Source of the DNA: Marinomonas ostreistagni
Lineage (GTDB): Bacteria; Pseudomonadota; Gammaproteobacteria; Pseudomonadales; Marinomonadaceae
Direction of reading: 5' to 3'
Assembly: GCF_016888445.1 (NCBI RefSeq)
Contig: NZ_JAFEKF010000002.1
Span: forward strand, 62,001 to 126,000
DNA: 64,000 nucleotides
Of this stretch, positions 17,425 to 27,196 are shown piece after piece (the stretch's first letter is position 1; each line of letters begins with the position of its first letter). A model generated the notes under the pieces. The model did no database searches and was not told where the DNA came from. It was given only the letters and a program-made list of their open reading frames with translations. The position numbers were made by a program, and so were the translations under genes.

Positions 17425-19542
17425 ATGTCTACTATTGAACAATTAGCTCAAAATCTTAGCCAATATTTGCCACATGATCAGGTTGCGACAGTAAAGCGCG
17501 CCTATTATTACGCCGAGCAGGCGCATGATGGTCAAAAGCGTAAGAGCGGCGAACACTACGTCACGCACCCTCTTGCTGTCGCTTTTATATTGGCAGGTCT
17601 GCGTATGGATTGTGACGGTCTAACCGCAGCGCTTTTACACGATGTTATTGAAGACACTGGGATTTCCCGCGAAGCCTTGGCCGAGCAGTTCGGTGAAGGG
17701 GTCGCCAGCCTGGTCGATGGCGTCAGTAAGCTGACCCATCTGGAATTCAATAGCCAGCTTGAAAAACAAGCACACAACTTCCAAAAAATGGCCATGGCGA
17801 TGGCCGATGACATCCGCGTCATCATGGTGAAACTGGCCGACCGTCTGCATAACATGCGCACGCTCGACGCCATGCCCGCCCATAAAAAACGCCGCATTGC
17901 CAAAGAAACCCTCGATATCTACGCGCCGATTGCTAACCGTTTAGGTATGTATCGTCTGCGTGTCGACCTAGAATCTTTGGCCTTTGAAGCCTATTACCCG
18001 ATGCGTGCGCGCATGTTGCAGCGCGCCATCAACAAGCGTTACGGCCAACGTGACAAATCGATGCAAAAGCTTGAGGACTTCATTCGTTCTGAGCTGGCTG
18101 CCGATTACATCGACGCACAAATCAGCGTGCGCGAAAAGCACATCTACAGCATCTACCAAAAGATGAAAAAGAAACGCCGCTCGCTCGAAGAGATCATGGA
18201 CGTTTTGGGTGTGCGTATTGTTACCGATCGCCACGACAGCTGCTATCGTATTTTGGGCGTGATTCACGCTCTCTTTAAGCCGATCGAAGGCCGCTTTAAA
18301 GATTACATCGCCGTGCCTAAGTCCAACGGCTACCAATCGTTGCACACTACCGTGGTGGGCAATAATGGTTTGCCACTGGAAGTGCAGATTCGCACTCAAG
18401 AAATGGACGTGGTCGCCATCAATGGTATCGCCGCACACTGGTCGTACAAGTCTGATGACAAGTCGACCATTTCGCATACCAACCATGAGCGCGCCACCAA
18501 ATGGGTGAAAAGCTTACTTGAGATTCAAGAAAAAGCGCATAACCCAATGGAGTTCATTGATAACGTTAAAAGCGACCTGTTCCCCGACGAAGTCTACGTG
18601 TTCACGCCCAAAGGCGAGATCATCGAGTTACCGTCAGGCGCGACGCCGGTCGACTTTGCTTACGGTGTCCATACTGAGATCGGTAATACCTGTATTTCCT
18701 GTCGTATCAACCGCCGTTTAGCACCGCTTAGCACCCAGCTAGAAAGCGGCCAGACGGTAGAAGTGATCACCGCCAAAAGCGCTCAGCCCAACGTTGCTTG
18801 GTTAAGCTTTGCCATCACCGGTAAGGCGCGCACCAATATTCGCCATTACCTGAAATCGAAACAGCGCGAAAACGCGATTTCGTTTGGCGCACGCTTGCTG
18901 ACACGCTCGCTGAATGCCTTCCGTACTGCCATCGAAGAGCTGACCGAAGAGCAAATCCAGTCGGTGCTTGAACATTACCACCTAGAAACCATGGACGATT
19001 TACTTGAGTCCGTTGGTAAAGGTCGCATTGTTGGCTACGTGGTGGCACGCCAGCTGTTCCCGAATTTTAACGAAGATGAGCTGATCACACCCAAGTCCTT
19101 CAAAGTCAGTGGCTCAGAAGGCATGCTGATGTCGTTTGCCAAATGTTGTTCGCCGATTCCAGGTGACCCGATTGTCGGCTACGTGCAAGTGGACAAAGGC
19201 GTAATCATTCATCATCAGAGTTGCCCGAACATTCAAGATCACCTTGTCAGTCCAGAGCGCTATATCAAGATGAGCTGGAGCAAGGAGATCGAAGAAGAAC
19301 TGAACGTCAGCCTCATCGTATCGTACGTCAACGAACGCGGTGCCGTGGCGAAGATCGCCAGCTCGATTACCGATACCGATTTCCAAGTATCCAACTTAGA
19401 TATCATCGAGCGCGGCAAGATTTCTCGCTTGCGTCTTAACATCGCGATCTCGAGCCGTGTGGGCTTAGCCGATGTGATGCGACGTATTAAAGCGGTGCGC
19501 TGTGTCGAAAAAGTGACTCGCGAAACTCTTGTGGGCCGCTAG
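17425..19542 (+). CDS. spoT: Bifunctional (p)ppGpp hydrolase/synthetase SpoT
   Basis: A protein of about 705 residues from the ATG at 17425 (a GTG directly before it is the alternative), with GAGGTGAG upstream. The HD hydrolase domain has [10 protein letters not shown] with the His-Asp pair. The synthetase region has [20 protein letters not shown], and the RFKD motif is the RxKD form found in SpoT/Rel bifunctional enzymes rather than the ExDD form of RelA. A TGS domain ([24 protein letters not shown]), a zinc-finger-like CCSPIPGD region and a C-terminal ACT domain follow. It sets the level of the stringent alarmone. Confidence 0.96.
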   Translation: MSTIEQLAQNLSQYLPHDQVATVKRAYYYAEQAHDGQKRKSGEHYVTHPLAVAFILAGLRMDCDGLTAALLHDVIEDTGISREALAEQFGEGVASLVDGVSKLTHLEFNSQLEKQAHNFQKMAMAMADDIRVIMVKLADRLHNMRTLDAMPAHKKRRIAKETLDIYAPIANRLGMYRLRVDLESLAFEAYYPMRARMLQRAINKRYGQRDKSMQKLEDFIRSELAADYIDAQISVREKHIYSIYQKMKKKRRSLEEIMDVLGVRIVTDRHDSCYRILGVIHALFKPIEGRFKDYIAVPKSNGYQSLHTTVVGNNGLPLEVQIRTQEMDVVAINGIAAHWSYKSDDKSTISHTNHERATKWVKSLLEIQEKAHNPMEFIDNVKSDLFPDEVYVFTPKGEIIELPSGATPVDFAYGVHTEIGNTCISCRINRRLAPLSTQLESGQTVEVITAKSAQPNVAWLSFAITGKARTNIRHYLKSKQRENAISFGARLLTRSLNAFRTAIEELTEEQIQSVLEHYHLETMDDLLESVGKGRIVGYVVARQLFPNFNEDELITPKSFKVSGSEGMLMSFAKCCSPIPGDPIVGYVQVDKGVIIHHQSCPNIQDHLVSPERYIKMSWSKEIEEELNVSLIVSYVNERGAVAKIASSITDTDFQVSNLDIIERGKISRLRLNIAISSRVGLADVMRRIKAVRCVEKVTRETLVGR

Positions 19543-19583
19543 CGACACACTATTTACTCAACATAGTTAAGGATCCCAATACC

Positions 19584-19970
19584 ATGGCGAAACAAGTGAT
19601 CTTCTCTGAAAACGCTCCAGCAGCAATCGGCCCATACTCTCAAGCAGTACGCGCGGGCAACACGGTTTACCTATCGGGCCAAATCCCATTGGTACCAGAA
19701 ACCATGGAAGTGATCAGCGACGACGTAGCCGAGCAAACCACGCAAGTCTTCAAAAACCTACAAGCGGTTTGTGAAGCAGCAGGTGGTTCACTAAAAGACA
19801 TCGTCAAACTAAACATCTACATGACTGACCTAGGCAACTTCGCCCTAGTTAACGATGTGATGACTAAATTCTTCTCTGAACCTTACCCAGCACGCGCAGC
19901 TCTAGGTGTACGCGCGCTGCCGAAAGGCGTAGCGGTTGAGATCGAAGGTGTATTGGTTCTAGAAGACTAA
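19584..19970 (+). CDS. ridA: RidA family enamine/imine deaminase
   Basis: A 128-residue protein with the RidA hallmarks: [12 protein letters not shown] at the N-terminus, VYLSGQIPL, and the C-terminal [15 protein letters not shown] with the catalytic arginine. It hydrolyses reactive 2-aminoacrylate and related imines released by PLP enzymes. It follows spoT as in Pseudomonas. A bidirectional terminator ends the transcript at 19985-20022. Confidence 0.95.
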   Translation: MAKQVIFSENAPAAIGPYSQAVRAGNTVYLSGQIPLVPETMEVISDDVAEQTTQVFKNLQAVCEAAGGSLKDIVKLNIYMTDLGNFALVNDVMTKFFSEPYPARAALGVRALPKGVAVEIEGVLVLED

Positions 19971-19984
19971 TTCTTCCTTGTACT

Positions 19985-20022
19985 GCATAAAAAAACGCGG
20001 CCTTAGCCGCGTTTTTTTATGC
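19985..20022. terminator. Bidirectional intrinsic terminator
   Basis: ACGCGGC (19995-20001), loop CTTA, GCCGCGT (20006-20012), flanked by A7 on the left and T7 on the right, so it works in both directions. It ends ridA on the plus strand and the epimerase-like gene on the minus strand, whose stop codon lies inside the T-run. Confidence 0.9.
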
Positions 20023-20880
20023 CTGTTGCTGACGCCAGCGCTGATAGCTTGACAGTAAACTCTCATACCCTAATACATAGGACGGGTACTGCGGTTGCCA
20101 ACCCAAGTCGCGTAACGCTTGGCTGACGATACGTTTGCCTTTCGCGGGGAAGTAATCGCTAAAGGCTATGCTGTCGTCCAGCGGCGGCAACACATTCAAA
20201 CGCGCTGCAAGCCACAGCTTCACCTCCCACATGCTAGTCGGTTGCGTATCGGTAGCAATAATATGCTCAGGCAACGGCTGCTGTGCCAACGCCTGCTCAC
20301 CAACCAAGCACAACGCGCTGACCACATCGTCACGATGAATACGATTGGTCCATTGATTGGCGCCCCACGCCTGTCCCTCACGTACACCTTCAAGCAAACG
20401 ATAGCGCCCAGGGCCGTAAATGCCCGAACAACGGACACTGATACTGCGCGCAAAGCCTTGTTTTAAGCACTCTTCTGCTGCCAACAGTTGCACCGCGGTG
20501 TCACTGGCTGGCACCGCTAGGGTGTCATCACTGATCCAGGCACCATTGTTTTGACCATAGACACTAGTGCTGGAGACAAACACCACCGCAGGCTGAGGTC
20601 GGCCTTGGTAGGCGTTGACGAGCGCTTCGGCCGCCTCCACATACGCCGCTTTATAAGCATCGCCGGTGCGGCTATTGGGCGTCATGATCAAATACACCAG
20701 ATCCACTTCAGGCCAAGCCTGTGACTCTAACTGACGTAAATCGCCAGTCAGACCTAACACGCCCACGGGGAATTCAGTGCCTTGATAGCGCATGCCCGTC
20801 ACTTCAGCACCTTGCGCAACAAAATACTCAGCTATGCCACGGCCCAAATCTCCGCACCCTGCAACCAGCACTTTTGTCAT
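20017..20880 (-). CDS. YeeZ-like NAD(P)-dependent epimerase/dehydratase-family protein
   Basis: A protein of about 287 residues from the ATG at 20880, which has GGGGGAG just upstream; a longer frame to 20931 has no site. The Rossmann nucleotide-binding motif is VLVAGCGDLGRGIAEYF (GxGxxG). The extended-SDR signature FVSSTSVYGQNNG contains the Ser/Tyr pair, and CSGIYGPGR follows. It resembles E. coli YeeZ, a family of unknown substrate. Cytoplasmic. It is divergent from oxyR with a 103-bp spacer, so the two may share regulation, but no operator was seen. Confidence 0.8.
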   Translation of the reverse strand: MTKVLVAGCGDLGRGIAEYFVAQGAEVTGMRYQGTEFPVGVLGLTGDLRQLESQAWPEVDLVYLIMTPNSRTGDAYKAAYVEAAEALVNAYQGRPQPAVVFVSSTSVYGQNNGAWISDDTLAVPASDTAVQLLAAEECLKQGFARSISVRCSGIYGPGRYRLLEGVREGQAWGANQWTNRIHRDDVVSALCLVGEQALAQQPLPEHIIATDTQPTSMWEVKLWLAARLNVLPPLDDSIAFSDYFPAKGKRIVSQALRDLGWQPQYPSYVLGYESLLSSYQRWRQQQA

Positions 20881-20983
20881 AACTCCCCCATTCGTTGTAA
20901 ATAAAGCGCATCCGACGACATCCAAGTACACTTTATCAAATTATGTATTATCATAGTTATTACCAATTATAGGGATGGTAACT

Positions 20984-21898
20984 ATGACGCTAACTGAACT
21001 GAAATACATTGTTATGCTAGCAGAAGAACAGCATTTTGGTCGCGCGGCAGATCGCTGTCACGTGTCACAGCCAACCTTAAGTGTGGCCGTTAAGAAGCTA
21101 GAGGATGAGCTTGGCGCCGCAATTTTTGAGCGCAGCAAAAGCTCGGTTTACATCACCCCTCTGGGCGAGCAGATCATCAAGCAATCGCGCCGCGTACTTG
21201 AACAAGCCAACATGATCAAAGAACTGGCATCGTCGGGTAAAAACCAGCTACGCGGCCCGCTCAAAGTCGGCGCGATTTACACCATCGCCCCATACTTATT
21301 CCCATCGATGATTCCTGAGCTTAAACGCCTTGCCGAAGGCATGCCCTTACTGATCGAAGAAGATCTGACTGAAAACCTGCGCCCGAAACTGCGCAATGGT
21401 GAGTTGGATGCCATCATAGTAGCGCTACCGTTCCGTGAACCCGATGTAGTAACACAGCCGATCTACGAAGAAGAATTCGTTGTCTTAATGCCTAAAGACC
21501 ACCCTTGGACTGAGCTCAGCCACATCAGCACCGATCAGCTAACCACCGACAACTTACTACTGCTTGGCAAAGGTCATTGCTTCAGTGATCAGGTCATGGA
21601 GGCCTGTCCGATGGTCGGTGAAAACGAGCTTAACGAAGGTCACACCATCGTTAATGGCAGTTCGCTGGAAACCATTCGTTATATGGTGTCATCGGGGCTG
21701 GGCGTCACTGTGTTGCCGAAGTCTGCGGTCGCGCATCTGGATGAAAACATCTTGGCAGTGCGTCCCTTTACCGAACCCGCGCCCAAGCGTACCGTGGCCT
21801 TAGCATGGCGCGCCAGCTTTCCGCGTCCGCAAGCCATTGATTCACTCAGCCTCTCGATTCGAGCGGCCTGTCAAAAGCTCAATTTGGATCAAGACTAA
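20984..21898 (+). CDS. oxyR: Hydrogen peroxide-sensing LysR-type regulator OxyR
   Basis: A 304-residue LysR-type regulator. The start at 20984 is favoured by AGGGATGG upstream and by alignment with MTLTELKYIVMLAEEQHFG. The N-terminal winged helix has RAADRCHVSQPTLSVAVKKL. The redox pair is present as GHCFSDQVMEAC, with the two cysteines 9 residues apart as Cys199 and Cys208 are in E. coli. It turns on peroxide defence after disulfide formation. It is followed by recG after 6 bp. Confidence 0.96.
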   Translation: MTLTELKYIVMLAEEQHFGRAADRCHVSQPTLSVAVKKLEDELGAAIFERSKSSVYITPLGEQIIKQSRRVLEQANMIKELASSGKNQLRGPLKVGAIYTIAPYLFPSMIPELKRLAEGMPLLIEEDLTENLRPKLRNGELDAIIVALPFREPDVVTQPIYEEEFVVLMPKDHPWTELSHISTDQLTTDNLLLLGKGHCFSDQVMEACPMVGENELNEGHTIVNGSSLETIRYMVSSGLGVTVLPKSAVAHLDENILAVRPFTEPAPKRTVALAWRASFPRPQAIDSLSLSIRAACQKLNLDQD

Positions 21899-21904
21899 GT
21901 CACT

Positions 21905-23986
21905 ATGGTTGATGCATTAGAAACACAGGACATCAAAGAGCTAAAAGGTGTGGGCGCGGCCATGGCCGAAAAGCTAGCTAAGCTCAATATTCACACAGTT
22001 CAAGATGCCTTGTTTCATCTGCCCATTCGCTATCAAGACCGCACTCGTGTGGTGCCGCTGGGCCAACTGCGCTTTGGTGACGAAGCCGTTATCGAAGGCC
22101 AAGTCAGCGGCTGCGAAATCAAAATGGGGAAGCGGCGCAGCTTAATATGCCGCGTGCGCGATGCCTCCGGCTCCATTTGTCTGCGCTTTTTTCATTTCAA
22201 CGCAGCACAAAAGAAGCAGCTGGAAAACGCTGGTCGCGTGCGTTGCTTCGGCGAGATTCGCCGAGGTAGCACCGGCTTTGAAATGTATCATCCAGAATAC
22301 AGCATCATTGATGATGGCGATGCCCTAGAAGGTAACGATCAGCTGACGCCGATTTACCCGCTGACTGAAGGCATCACGCAAACCAAGATTCGCCAAATCT
22401 GCGAGCAAGCGCTAGACCGCTTAACCCCCTATAATCTGCGCGAATGGCTACCAGAGCCACTACGCCAGCAGTTCAGCTTGCCCTCATTGGCCGACGCGAT
22501 CCAGTTTTTGCACCACCCTACAAAAGGCACCGATCTTGAACAGCTCAAACAAGGCGGCCATCCGGCGCAGTATCGCTTAAGCTTTGAAGAACTGATGGCG
22601 CACCAGCTGTCTTTGATTGGCAAGCGCCATATGGCCAAAACCGATCGCGCCATCAAGGTACCTTCAGCGGGTGCATTGTCCGATGCGCTATTACAGCAGC
22701 TGCCGTTTCGCCCAACCGGTGCGCAGCAGCGCGTGTTCCAAGAGATCCTACAAGACCTCAGCACGGGGCATCCGATGTTACGCTTGGTCCAAGGGGACGT
22801 GGGTTCCGGCAAAACGCTGGTTGCTGCCCTCGCCGCTGCAGCGACCGTGCAACAGGGTTACCAAGTCGCCGTGATGGCGCCGACCGAAATCTTAGCCGAA
22901 CAGCACTACCTGAACTTCAAGCAATGGTTTGAACCGCTCGGCATCGAAGTGGCATGGATGATCGGTAAGCTCAAAGGCAAACAGCGCGAAGCCGAGCTCG
23001 CCCGCATCGCCTCAGGCGAAGCCGGTATCGTGGTCGGCACCCATGCGCTGTTTCAAGAAAGTGTGACATTTAAAGGGCTAGCGCTTGCCATCATCGATGA
23101 ACAACATCGCTTTGGTGTGCACCAACGCATGGCGCTGCGTGAAAAAGGCTTACAAGCGGGCTTTCAGCCGCATCAGCTGATCATGACCGCTACCCCGATT
23201 CCGCGCACACTCGCTATGTCCGCCTACGCGGATCTCGACTGTTCGATCATCGACGAATTGCCACCTGGGCGTACGCCTGTGAATACCATTGTCGTGTCAG
23301 ATCAGCGCCGTAACGAAGTCATCGAACGGGTTCGCCACGCCTGCGCCGAAGGCAAACAAGCCTATTGGGTGTGCACCCTGATCGAAGAGTCCGAAGCATT
23401 GCAATGCCAAGCCGCTGAAGACACGGCGATCCTGCTACAAGAACAGCTTACCGAGCTCAAGATTGGCCTCGTGCACGGACGTTTAAAAGCACAAGAAAAA
23501 GCCGATATTATGGCCCAATTTAAAGCAGGTGAACTGCAGCTATTGGTCGCCACCACGGTGATAGAAGTCGGCGTCGACGTGCCCAACGCCAGCCTCATGG
23601 TGATCGAAAACCCAGAGCGTTTGGGCCTTGCTCAATTACACCAATTGCGCGGACGCGTCGGCCGTGGCCAAGCCGCCAGCCACTGTGTGCTCTTGTATCA
23701 CGCGCCACTTGGCCAGCAAGGCAAAGCACGCCTAGGCACCATGCGCGATACCACTGATGGTTTTAAAATTGCAGAAAAAGATTTGGAATTGCGCGGCCCA
23801 GGCGAACTGATGGGCTCGCGTCAGACGGGCTTGCTGGAGTTTAAAGTCGCGGATTTGCAGCGTGATAAAGGTTTGCTAAGCCAAGTACAACAGGCCGCGG
23901 CGACACTCTATCAAGACTATCCAGAGCATGTCTCGCCGCTACTCTCGCGCTGGCTGCCGAAGCACCAGCAATATCTTAACGTCTAA
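21905..23986 (+). CDS. recG: ATP-dependent DNA helicase RecG
   Basis: A 693-residue protein of the usual RecG length. The N-terminal wedge/OB domain (about 60-160) recognises branched DNA. Helicase motifs are GDVGSGKTLVAALA (I), DEQHRFGVHQR (II, DEQH), TATPIPRTL (III), ATTVIEVGVDVPNA (V) and QLRGRVGRG (VI). It reverses stalled replication forks and processes Holliday junctions and R-loops. It is co-directional with oxyR, and its last 4 bp overlap the convergent lrp gene. Confidence 0.97.
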   Translation: MVDALETQDIKELKGVGAAMAEKLAKLNIHTVQDALFHLPIRYQDRTRVVPLGQLRFGDEAVIEGQVSGCEIKMGKRRSLICRVRDASGSICLRFFHFNAAQKKQLENAGRVRCFGEIRRGSTGFEMYHPEYSIIDDGDALEGNDQLTPIYPLTEGITQTKIRQICEQALDRLTPYNLREWLPEPLRQQFSLPSLADAIQFLHHPTKGTDLEQLKQGGHPAQYRLSFEELMAHQLSLIGKRHMAKTDRAIKVPSAGALSDALLQQLPFRPTGAQQRVFQEILQDLSTGHPMLRLVQGDVGSGKTLVAALAAAATVQQGYQVAVMAPTEILAEQHYLNFKQWFEPLGIEVAWMIGKLKGKQREAELARIASGEAGIVVGTHALFQESVTFKGLALAIIDEQHRFGVHQRMALREKGLQAGFQPHQLIMTATPIPRTLAMSAYADLDCSIIDELPPGRTPVNTIVVSDQRRNEVIERVRHACAEGKQAYWVCTLIEESEALQCQAAEDTAILLQEQLTELKIGLVHGRLKAQEKADIMAQFKAGELQLLVATTVIEVGVDVPNASLMVIENPERLGLAQLHQLRGRVGRGQAASHCVLLYHAPLGQQGKARLGTMRDTTDGFKIAEKDLELRGPGELMGSRQTGLLEFKVADLQRDKGLLSQVQQAAATLYQDYPEHVSPLLSRWLPKHQQYLNV

Positions 23987-24459
23987 GGGATTTTCACGAC
24001 CGTGGTGTTTTTCACTTCTTCCATCGCCACATAAGTACGTGATTCGCGCACGTGCGGCAGCGTCAGCAATGTTTCGCCAAGTAGATGACGGTAAGCATCC
24101 ATATTCGACACGCGTGCTTTAAGCAGGTATTCAAAGTCACCGGCAATCAGGTGACACTCCAGCACTTCGGGGATTTCGGCGACCGCTTCTTTGAATTCAT
24201 TAAAGCCCTCAGGCGAAGTCGCTTTGAGGCGAATCTCCACAAATACCAACAAGCCAGCATCCACTTTGCGTGGGTCGACTTGGGCACAGTACCCAGTAAT
24301 GTAGCCATTACGCTCAAGGCGACGCACGCGCTCAAGACAAGGCGTAGCACTGAGCCCCACACGGCTGGCCAGCTCTACATTTGATAAACGTCCATTTAGT
24401 TGCAATTCACGTAGGATTTTCTTATCCAATCTGTCTAAAGGCTTGGCAGACGTTTCCAT
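23983..24459 (-). CDS. lrp: Leucine-responsive regulatory protein Lrp
   Basis: A 158-residue Lrp/AsnC protein very close to E. coli Lrp, including LDRLDKKILRELQ, RVGLSATPCLERVRRLERNG in the DNA-binding helix, and the RAM/ACT ligand-binding part with ECHLIAGDFEYLLKARV and LLGETLLTLPHV. It is a global regulator of amino-acid metabolism and transport. It is divergent from the aap amino-acid transporter operon across a 430-bp spacer, which makes that operon a likely target. The start at 24459 is preferred over the adjacent TTG. Confidence 0.93.
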   Translation of the reverse strand: METSAKPLDRLDKKILRELQLNGRLSNVELASRVGLSATPCLERVRRLERNGYITGYCAQVDPRKVDAGLLVFVEIRLKATSPEGFNEFKEAVAEIPEVLECHLIAGDFEYLLKARVSNMDAYRHLLGETLLTLPHVRESRTYVAMEEVKNTTVVKIP

Positions 24460-24892
24460 CAATATGATTCTCCGAAGGTAGCACCATCTAAATTATGTCG
24501 ATTCTAGCACGGGGTCGATAAGTTAGGGAAAATAGAGTTTATCAACTTGTTAACGCGCCATAAAAGCGCACTGTCAGCACCTCATGCACCAGCGTCTCCC
24601 CCTCCAGCACAACAAAATTTAACACAACTAATTGATTGAAATGTATCCAATAGTGTGCCAAAAAGAGTAAGAAAGTAGCACGCTATAGACACTGATTGCA
24701 CCATTATGCCCGCTGTAATGGCGGCTTTTGTACAGAATTCGTGCTATTTCACCGGTCTGCACTAGACTGTAAAGACCCATTAAAACCTATGTTGGCAAGT
24801 TACTTGCTTTGCTATGGGTGAACATTCAACCAAGGATCTCTGAGAGGATTCGCTTAGCGATATAACAATTAGTACAGCCTGGAGGCAAAATC
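24460..24892. promoter_or_regulatory. lrp-aapJ divergent regulatory region
   Basis: A 433-bp AT-richer spacer with no credible coding sequence. It holds a sigma-54 promoter match at 24792-24810, a TGCACCA sequence at 24697-24703 that equals one half of an NtrC site but lacks a good second half, and a GTGC-N14-GCAC arrangement near 24745-24765. The aapJ leader ends with a strong TGGAGG site. No clear lrp promoter was identified. Confidence 0.5.
24792..24810 (+). promoter_or_regulatory. Sigma-54 (RpoN) promoter for aapJQMP
   Basis: TTGGCAAGTTACTTGCTTT has the GG at 24794-24795 and GC at 24806-24807, with exactly the 10 bases between them required by sigma-54. Against the consensus TGGCACG-N4-TTGC it differs at one core position. 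It lies about 85 bp before the aapJ start. Sigma-54 promoters with NtrC control are typical of nitrogen-source transporters. Confidence 0.65.
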
Positions 24893-25915
24893 ATGAAATC
24901 GAACGTTGGTAAAATTCTTTCCACGGCGGCCATCGCTGCCACCATCAGTAGCGGCGCGGCAGCGGCAACACTGGATGATGTAAAAGAAAAAGGCTTTATT
25001 CAATGTGGCGTCAGCCAAGGGGTGCCAGGGTTTTCGAACGCTGACAACGCCGGTAACTGGACTGGCATCGATGTCGACGCTTGTCGTGCCGTCGCTGCCG
25101 CTATTTTTGGCGATGCGCAAAAAGTGAAATTTACGCCTCTGTCTGCCAAAGAACGTTTTACCGCACTGCAATCCGGCGAGATCGACGTACTGTCCCGTAA
25201 CACCACTTGGACTTACACGCGCGATACCTCACTGGGTCTTGATTTTACCACCACCAACTTCTACGACGGCCAAGGCTTTATGGTACGTAAAGACCTAGGC
25301 GTTGAGACCGCCATGGATTTAGATGGCGCAACGGTCTGTACTGAGCAAGGCACCACCACCGAGCTCAACATGGCCGACTTCTTCCGCAAACACCAGCTTG
25401 ATTATGTACCTGTGATCGTGCAAAAAGCCGACGAAGCCTTGTCTGCTTATGCCTCAGGTCGCTGTGACGTATTCACCACTGATAAATCTGGCTTGGCGGC
25501 GCACCGCTCTAAATTGTCAGATCCAGCAGCGCACATGATCCTACCCGAAACCATTTCTAAAGAGCCGCTTGGCCCTGTGGTACGCCATGGCGATAACCAG
25601 TGGAAAGACATCGTGACTTGGTCGCTGTTTGTGCAGATCAACGCCGAAGAAATGGGCATCAGCTCTGAAAATGTCGCCGACATCAAAGCCAACTCAACCG
25701 ACCCAAGCGTGCGTCGTTTACTGGGTGCAGAAGGCAGCATGGGTGAAGCACTCGGCCTTGATGCCAACTGGGCTTACAACATCATCGCTGAAGTCGGTAA
25801 CTACGGAGAAGTGTTTGAGCGCAATGTGGGCCCAGATACACCAGTCGGCTTACCGCGTGGCGTCAACAATCTATGGACTGAAGGCGGTGTATTGTACGCG
25901 CCACCAGTACGCTAA
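24893..25915 (+). CDS. aapJ: General L-amino acid ABC transporter, periplasmic binding protein AapJ
   Basis: A 340-residue family 3 solute-binding protein with a signal peptide (MKSNVGKILSTAAIAATISS..., cleavage near residue 24). The mature part has VKEKGFIQCGVSQGVPGFS, WTGIDVDACRAVAAAIFG and QSGEIDVLSRNTTWTYTRD, which match AapJ/BztA proteins of broad-range L-amino-acid transporters. It delivers amino acids to AapQM in the inner membrane. A strong GGAGG site precedes the start. A hairpin between aapJ and aapQ may raise the relative level of this subunit. Confidence 0.93.
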   Translation: MKSNVGKILSTAAIAATISSGAAAATLDDVKEKGFIQCGVSQGVPGFSNADNAGNWTGIDVDACRAVAAAIFGDAQKVKFTPLSAKERFTALQSGEIDVLSRNTTWTYTRDTSLGLDFTTTNFYDGQGFMVRKDLGVETAMDLDGATVCTEQGTTTELNMADFFRKHQLDYVPVIVQKADEALSAYASGRCDVFTTDKSGLAAHRSKLSDPAAHMILPETISKEPLGPVVRHGDNQWKDIVTWSLFVQINAEEMGISSENVADIKANSTDPSVRRLLGAEGSMGEALGLDANWAYNIIAEVGNYGEVFERNVGPDTPVGLPRGVNNLWTEGGVLYAPPVR

Positions 25916-25943
25916 TACTAATTACCACTCCATAGGGATAACC

Positions 25944-25967
25944 ACCTAGCGGCCTACGCCGCTAGGT
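25944..25967 (+). terminator. Intercistronic hairpin between aapJ and aapQ
   Basis: ACCTAGCGGC (25944-25953), loop CTAC, GCCGCTAGGT (25958-25967), a 10-bp perfect stem with no T-run. Such hairpins after binding-protein genes usually protect the upstream mRNA or cause partial termination, so that more binding protein than permease is made. Confidence 0.6.
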
Positions 25968-26014
25968 AACTTTCCATTTCAACCATCTGACGAGCATCCT
26001 TTGCCGGTACCAAG

Positions 26015-27187
26015 ATGAGCGAAAAAACACCGATAAATACAAACTTTCTGCAGGATGCAGGTAAACGCGCCATGCTGTTTCAAGCCGTGCTGCTGATACT
26101 GGTGGTGGCATTTGGGTATTACCTGTTTCATAACCTGCAAGCAAACCTACAAGACCAAGGCATTTCGACTGGTTTTGCCTTTTTAAATGAGCCGGCGGGC
26201 TTTCCGATTCTGATTCATTTGATCGACTACACCGAGGCCAATAGTTATGGCCGTGCGTTTGTCGTGGCGCTGATCAATACCACAGTGATCTCGCTGATGG
26301 GCATCGTACTGGCGACAGTGATCGGGGTGATCATGGGCTTGGCGCGCTTGTCGCAAAACTGGCTAGTCGCACGCTTGGCTACGGTCTACATCGAAACCCT
26401 GCGTAACATCCCTTTGCTGCTGCAAATGTTCTTTTGGTATTTCGCCGTCTTGGCGGCGTTACCACACCCGCGTAACAGTATCGAAATGGGTGATTTTCTA
26501 CTGAATAAGCGCGGTATTTATTCGCCTAACCCTAACTTTCAAGATGGCTTTGGCATCGCTGTGGCAGCGTTTGTGCTCGCCATTATGGCGGCGATTGCGC
26601 TGATTGTCTGGGCCAAGAAACGCCAAAAACGCACGGGGGTCTGGTTCCCAGCATATTGGTCGTCTCTAGGAATCATCGTTGTCGTGACCTTTTTAGGCTT
26701 TGCCTTGGCAGGCTTCCCGATCGAGTTTGATCTGCCACAAAAAAGCCGCTTCAACGTCTCTGGCGGCATGGTGCTGGTACCTGAATTCGTCGCGGTATTG
26801 CTAGCGCTATCCACCTATACTGGCGCCTTTATCGCCGAGATTGTCCGCGCAGGTATTTTGTCGGTCAGCTGGGGCCAAACCGAAGCGGCGCGCTCCCTAG
26901 GCCTGCGCGACAGCTTAACCCAACGTCTGATCGTGTTACCGCAAGCGCTGCGCGTCATCATTCCACCACTGACCAGCCAATACTTAAACCTCGCTAAAAA
27001 CTCCTCCTTGGGCGCGGCCATTGCTTACCCTGAACTGGTGGCGGTGGTAATGGGTACGACCTTGAACCAAACCGGCCAAGCGATTGAGACCATTGGTTTA
27101 TGTATGCTGGTATACGGCACCTTAAGTTTGTCCATTTCCATGTTTATGAATTGGTACAACAAAAAAATGTCGTTGATCGAACGTTAG
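26015..27187 (+). CDS. aapQ: General L-amino acid ABC transporter permease AapQ
   Basis: A 390-residue inner-membrane permease of the HisM/GlnP class with the long form typical of AapQ/BztB. One membrane segment lies near residues 17-38, then a core of membrane segments with IETLRNIPLLLQMFFWYF. The cytoplasmic coupling loop EAARSLGLRDSLTQRLIVLPQAL (EAA motif) contacts the ATPase. The ribosome-binding site is weak. It is followed by aapM after 9 bp. Confidence 0.92.
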   Translation: MSEKTPINTNFLQDAGKRAMLFQAVLLILVVAFGYYLFHNLQANLQDQGISTGFAFLNEPAGFPILIHLIDYTEANSYGRAFVVALINTTVISLMGIVLATVIGVIMGLARLSQNWLVARLATVYIETLRNIPLLLQMFFWYFAVLAALPHPRNSIEMGDFLLNKRGIYSPNPNFQDGFGIAVAAFVLAIMAAIALIVWAKKRQKRTGVWFPAYWSSLGIIVVVTFLGFALAGFPIEFDLPQKSRFNVSGGMVLVPEFVAVLLALSTYTGAFIAEIVRAGILSVSWGQTEAARSLGLRDSLTQRLIVLPQALRVIIPPLTSQYLNLAKNSSLGAAIAYPELVAVVMGTTLNQTGQAIETIGLCMLVYGTLSLSISMFMNWYNKKMSLIER

Positions 27188-27196
27188 GAGGCCCTT

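Noticed and set aside
24697..24713. NtrC enhancer site in front of aapJ
   Set aside because: Only the left half TGCACCA matches; the right half agrees at two positions, so I list it only as a hint.
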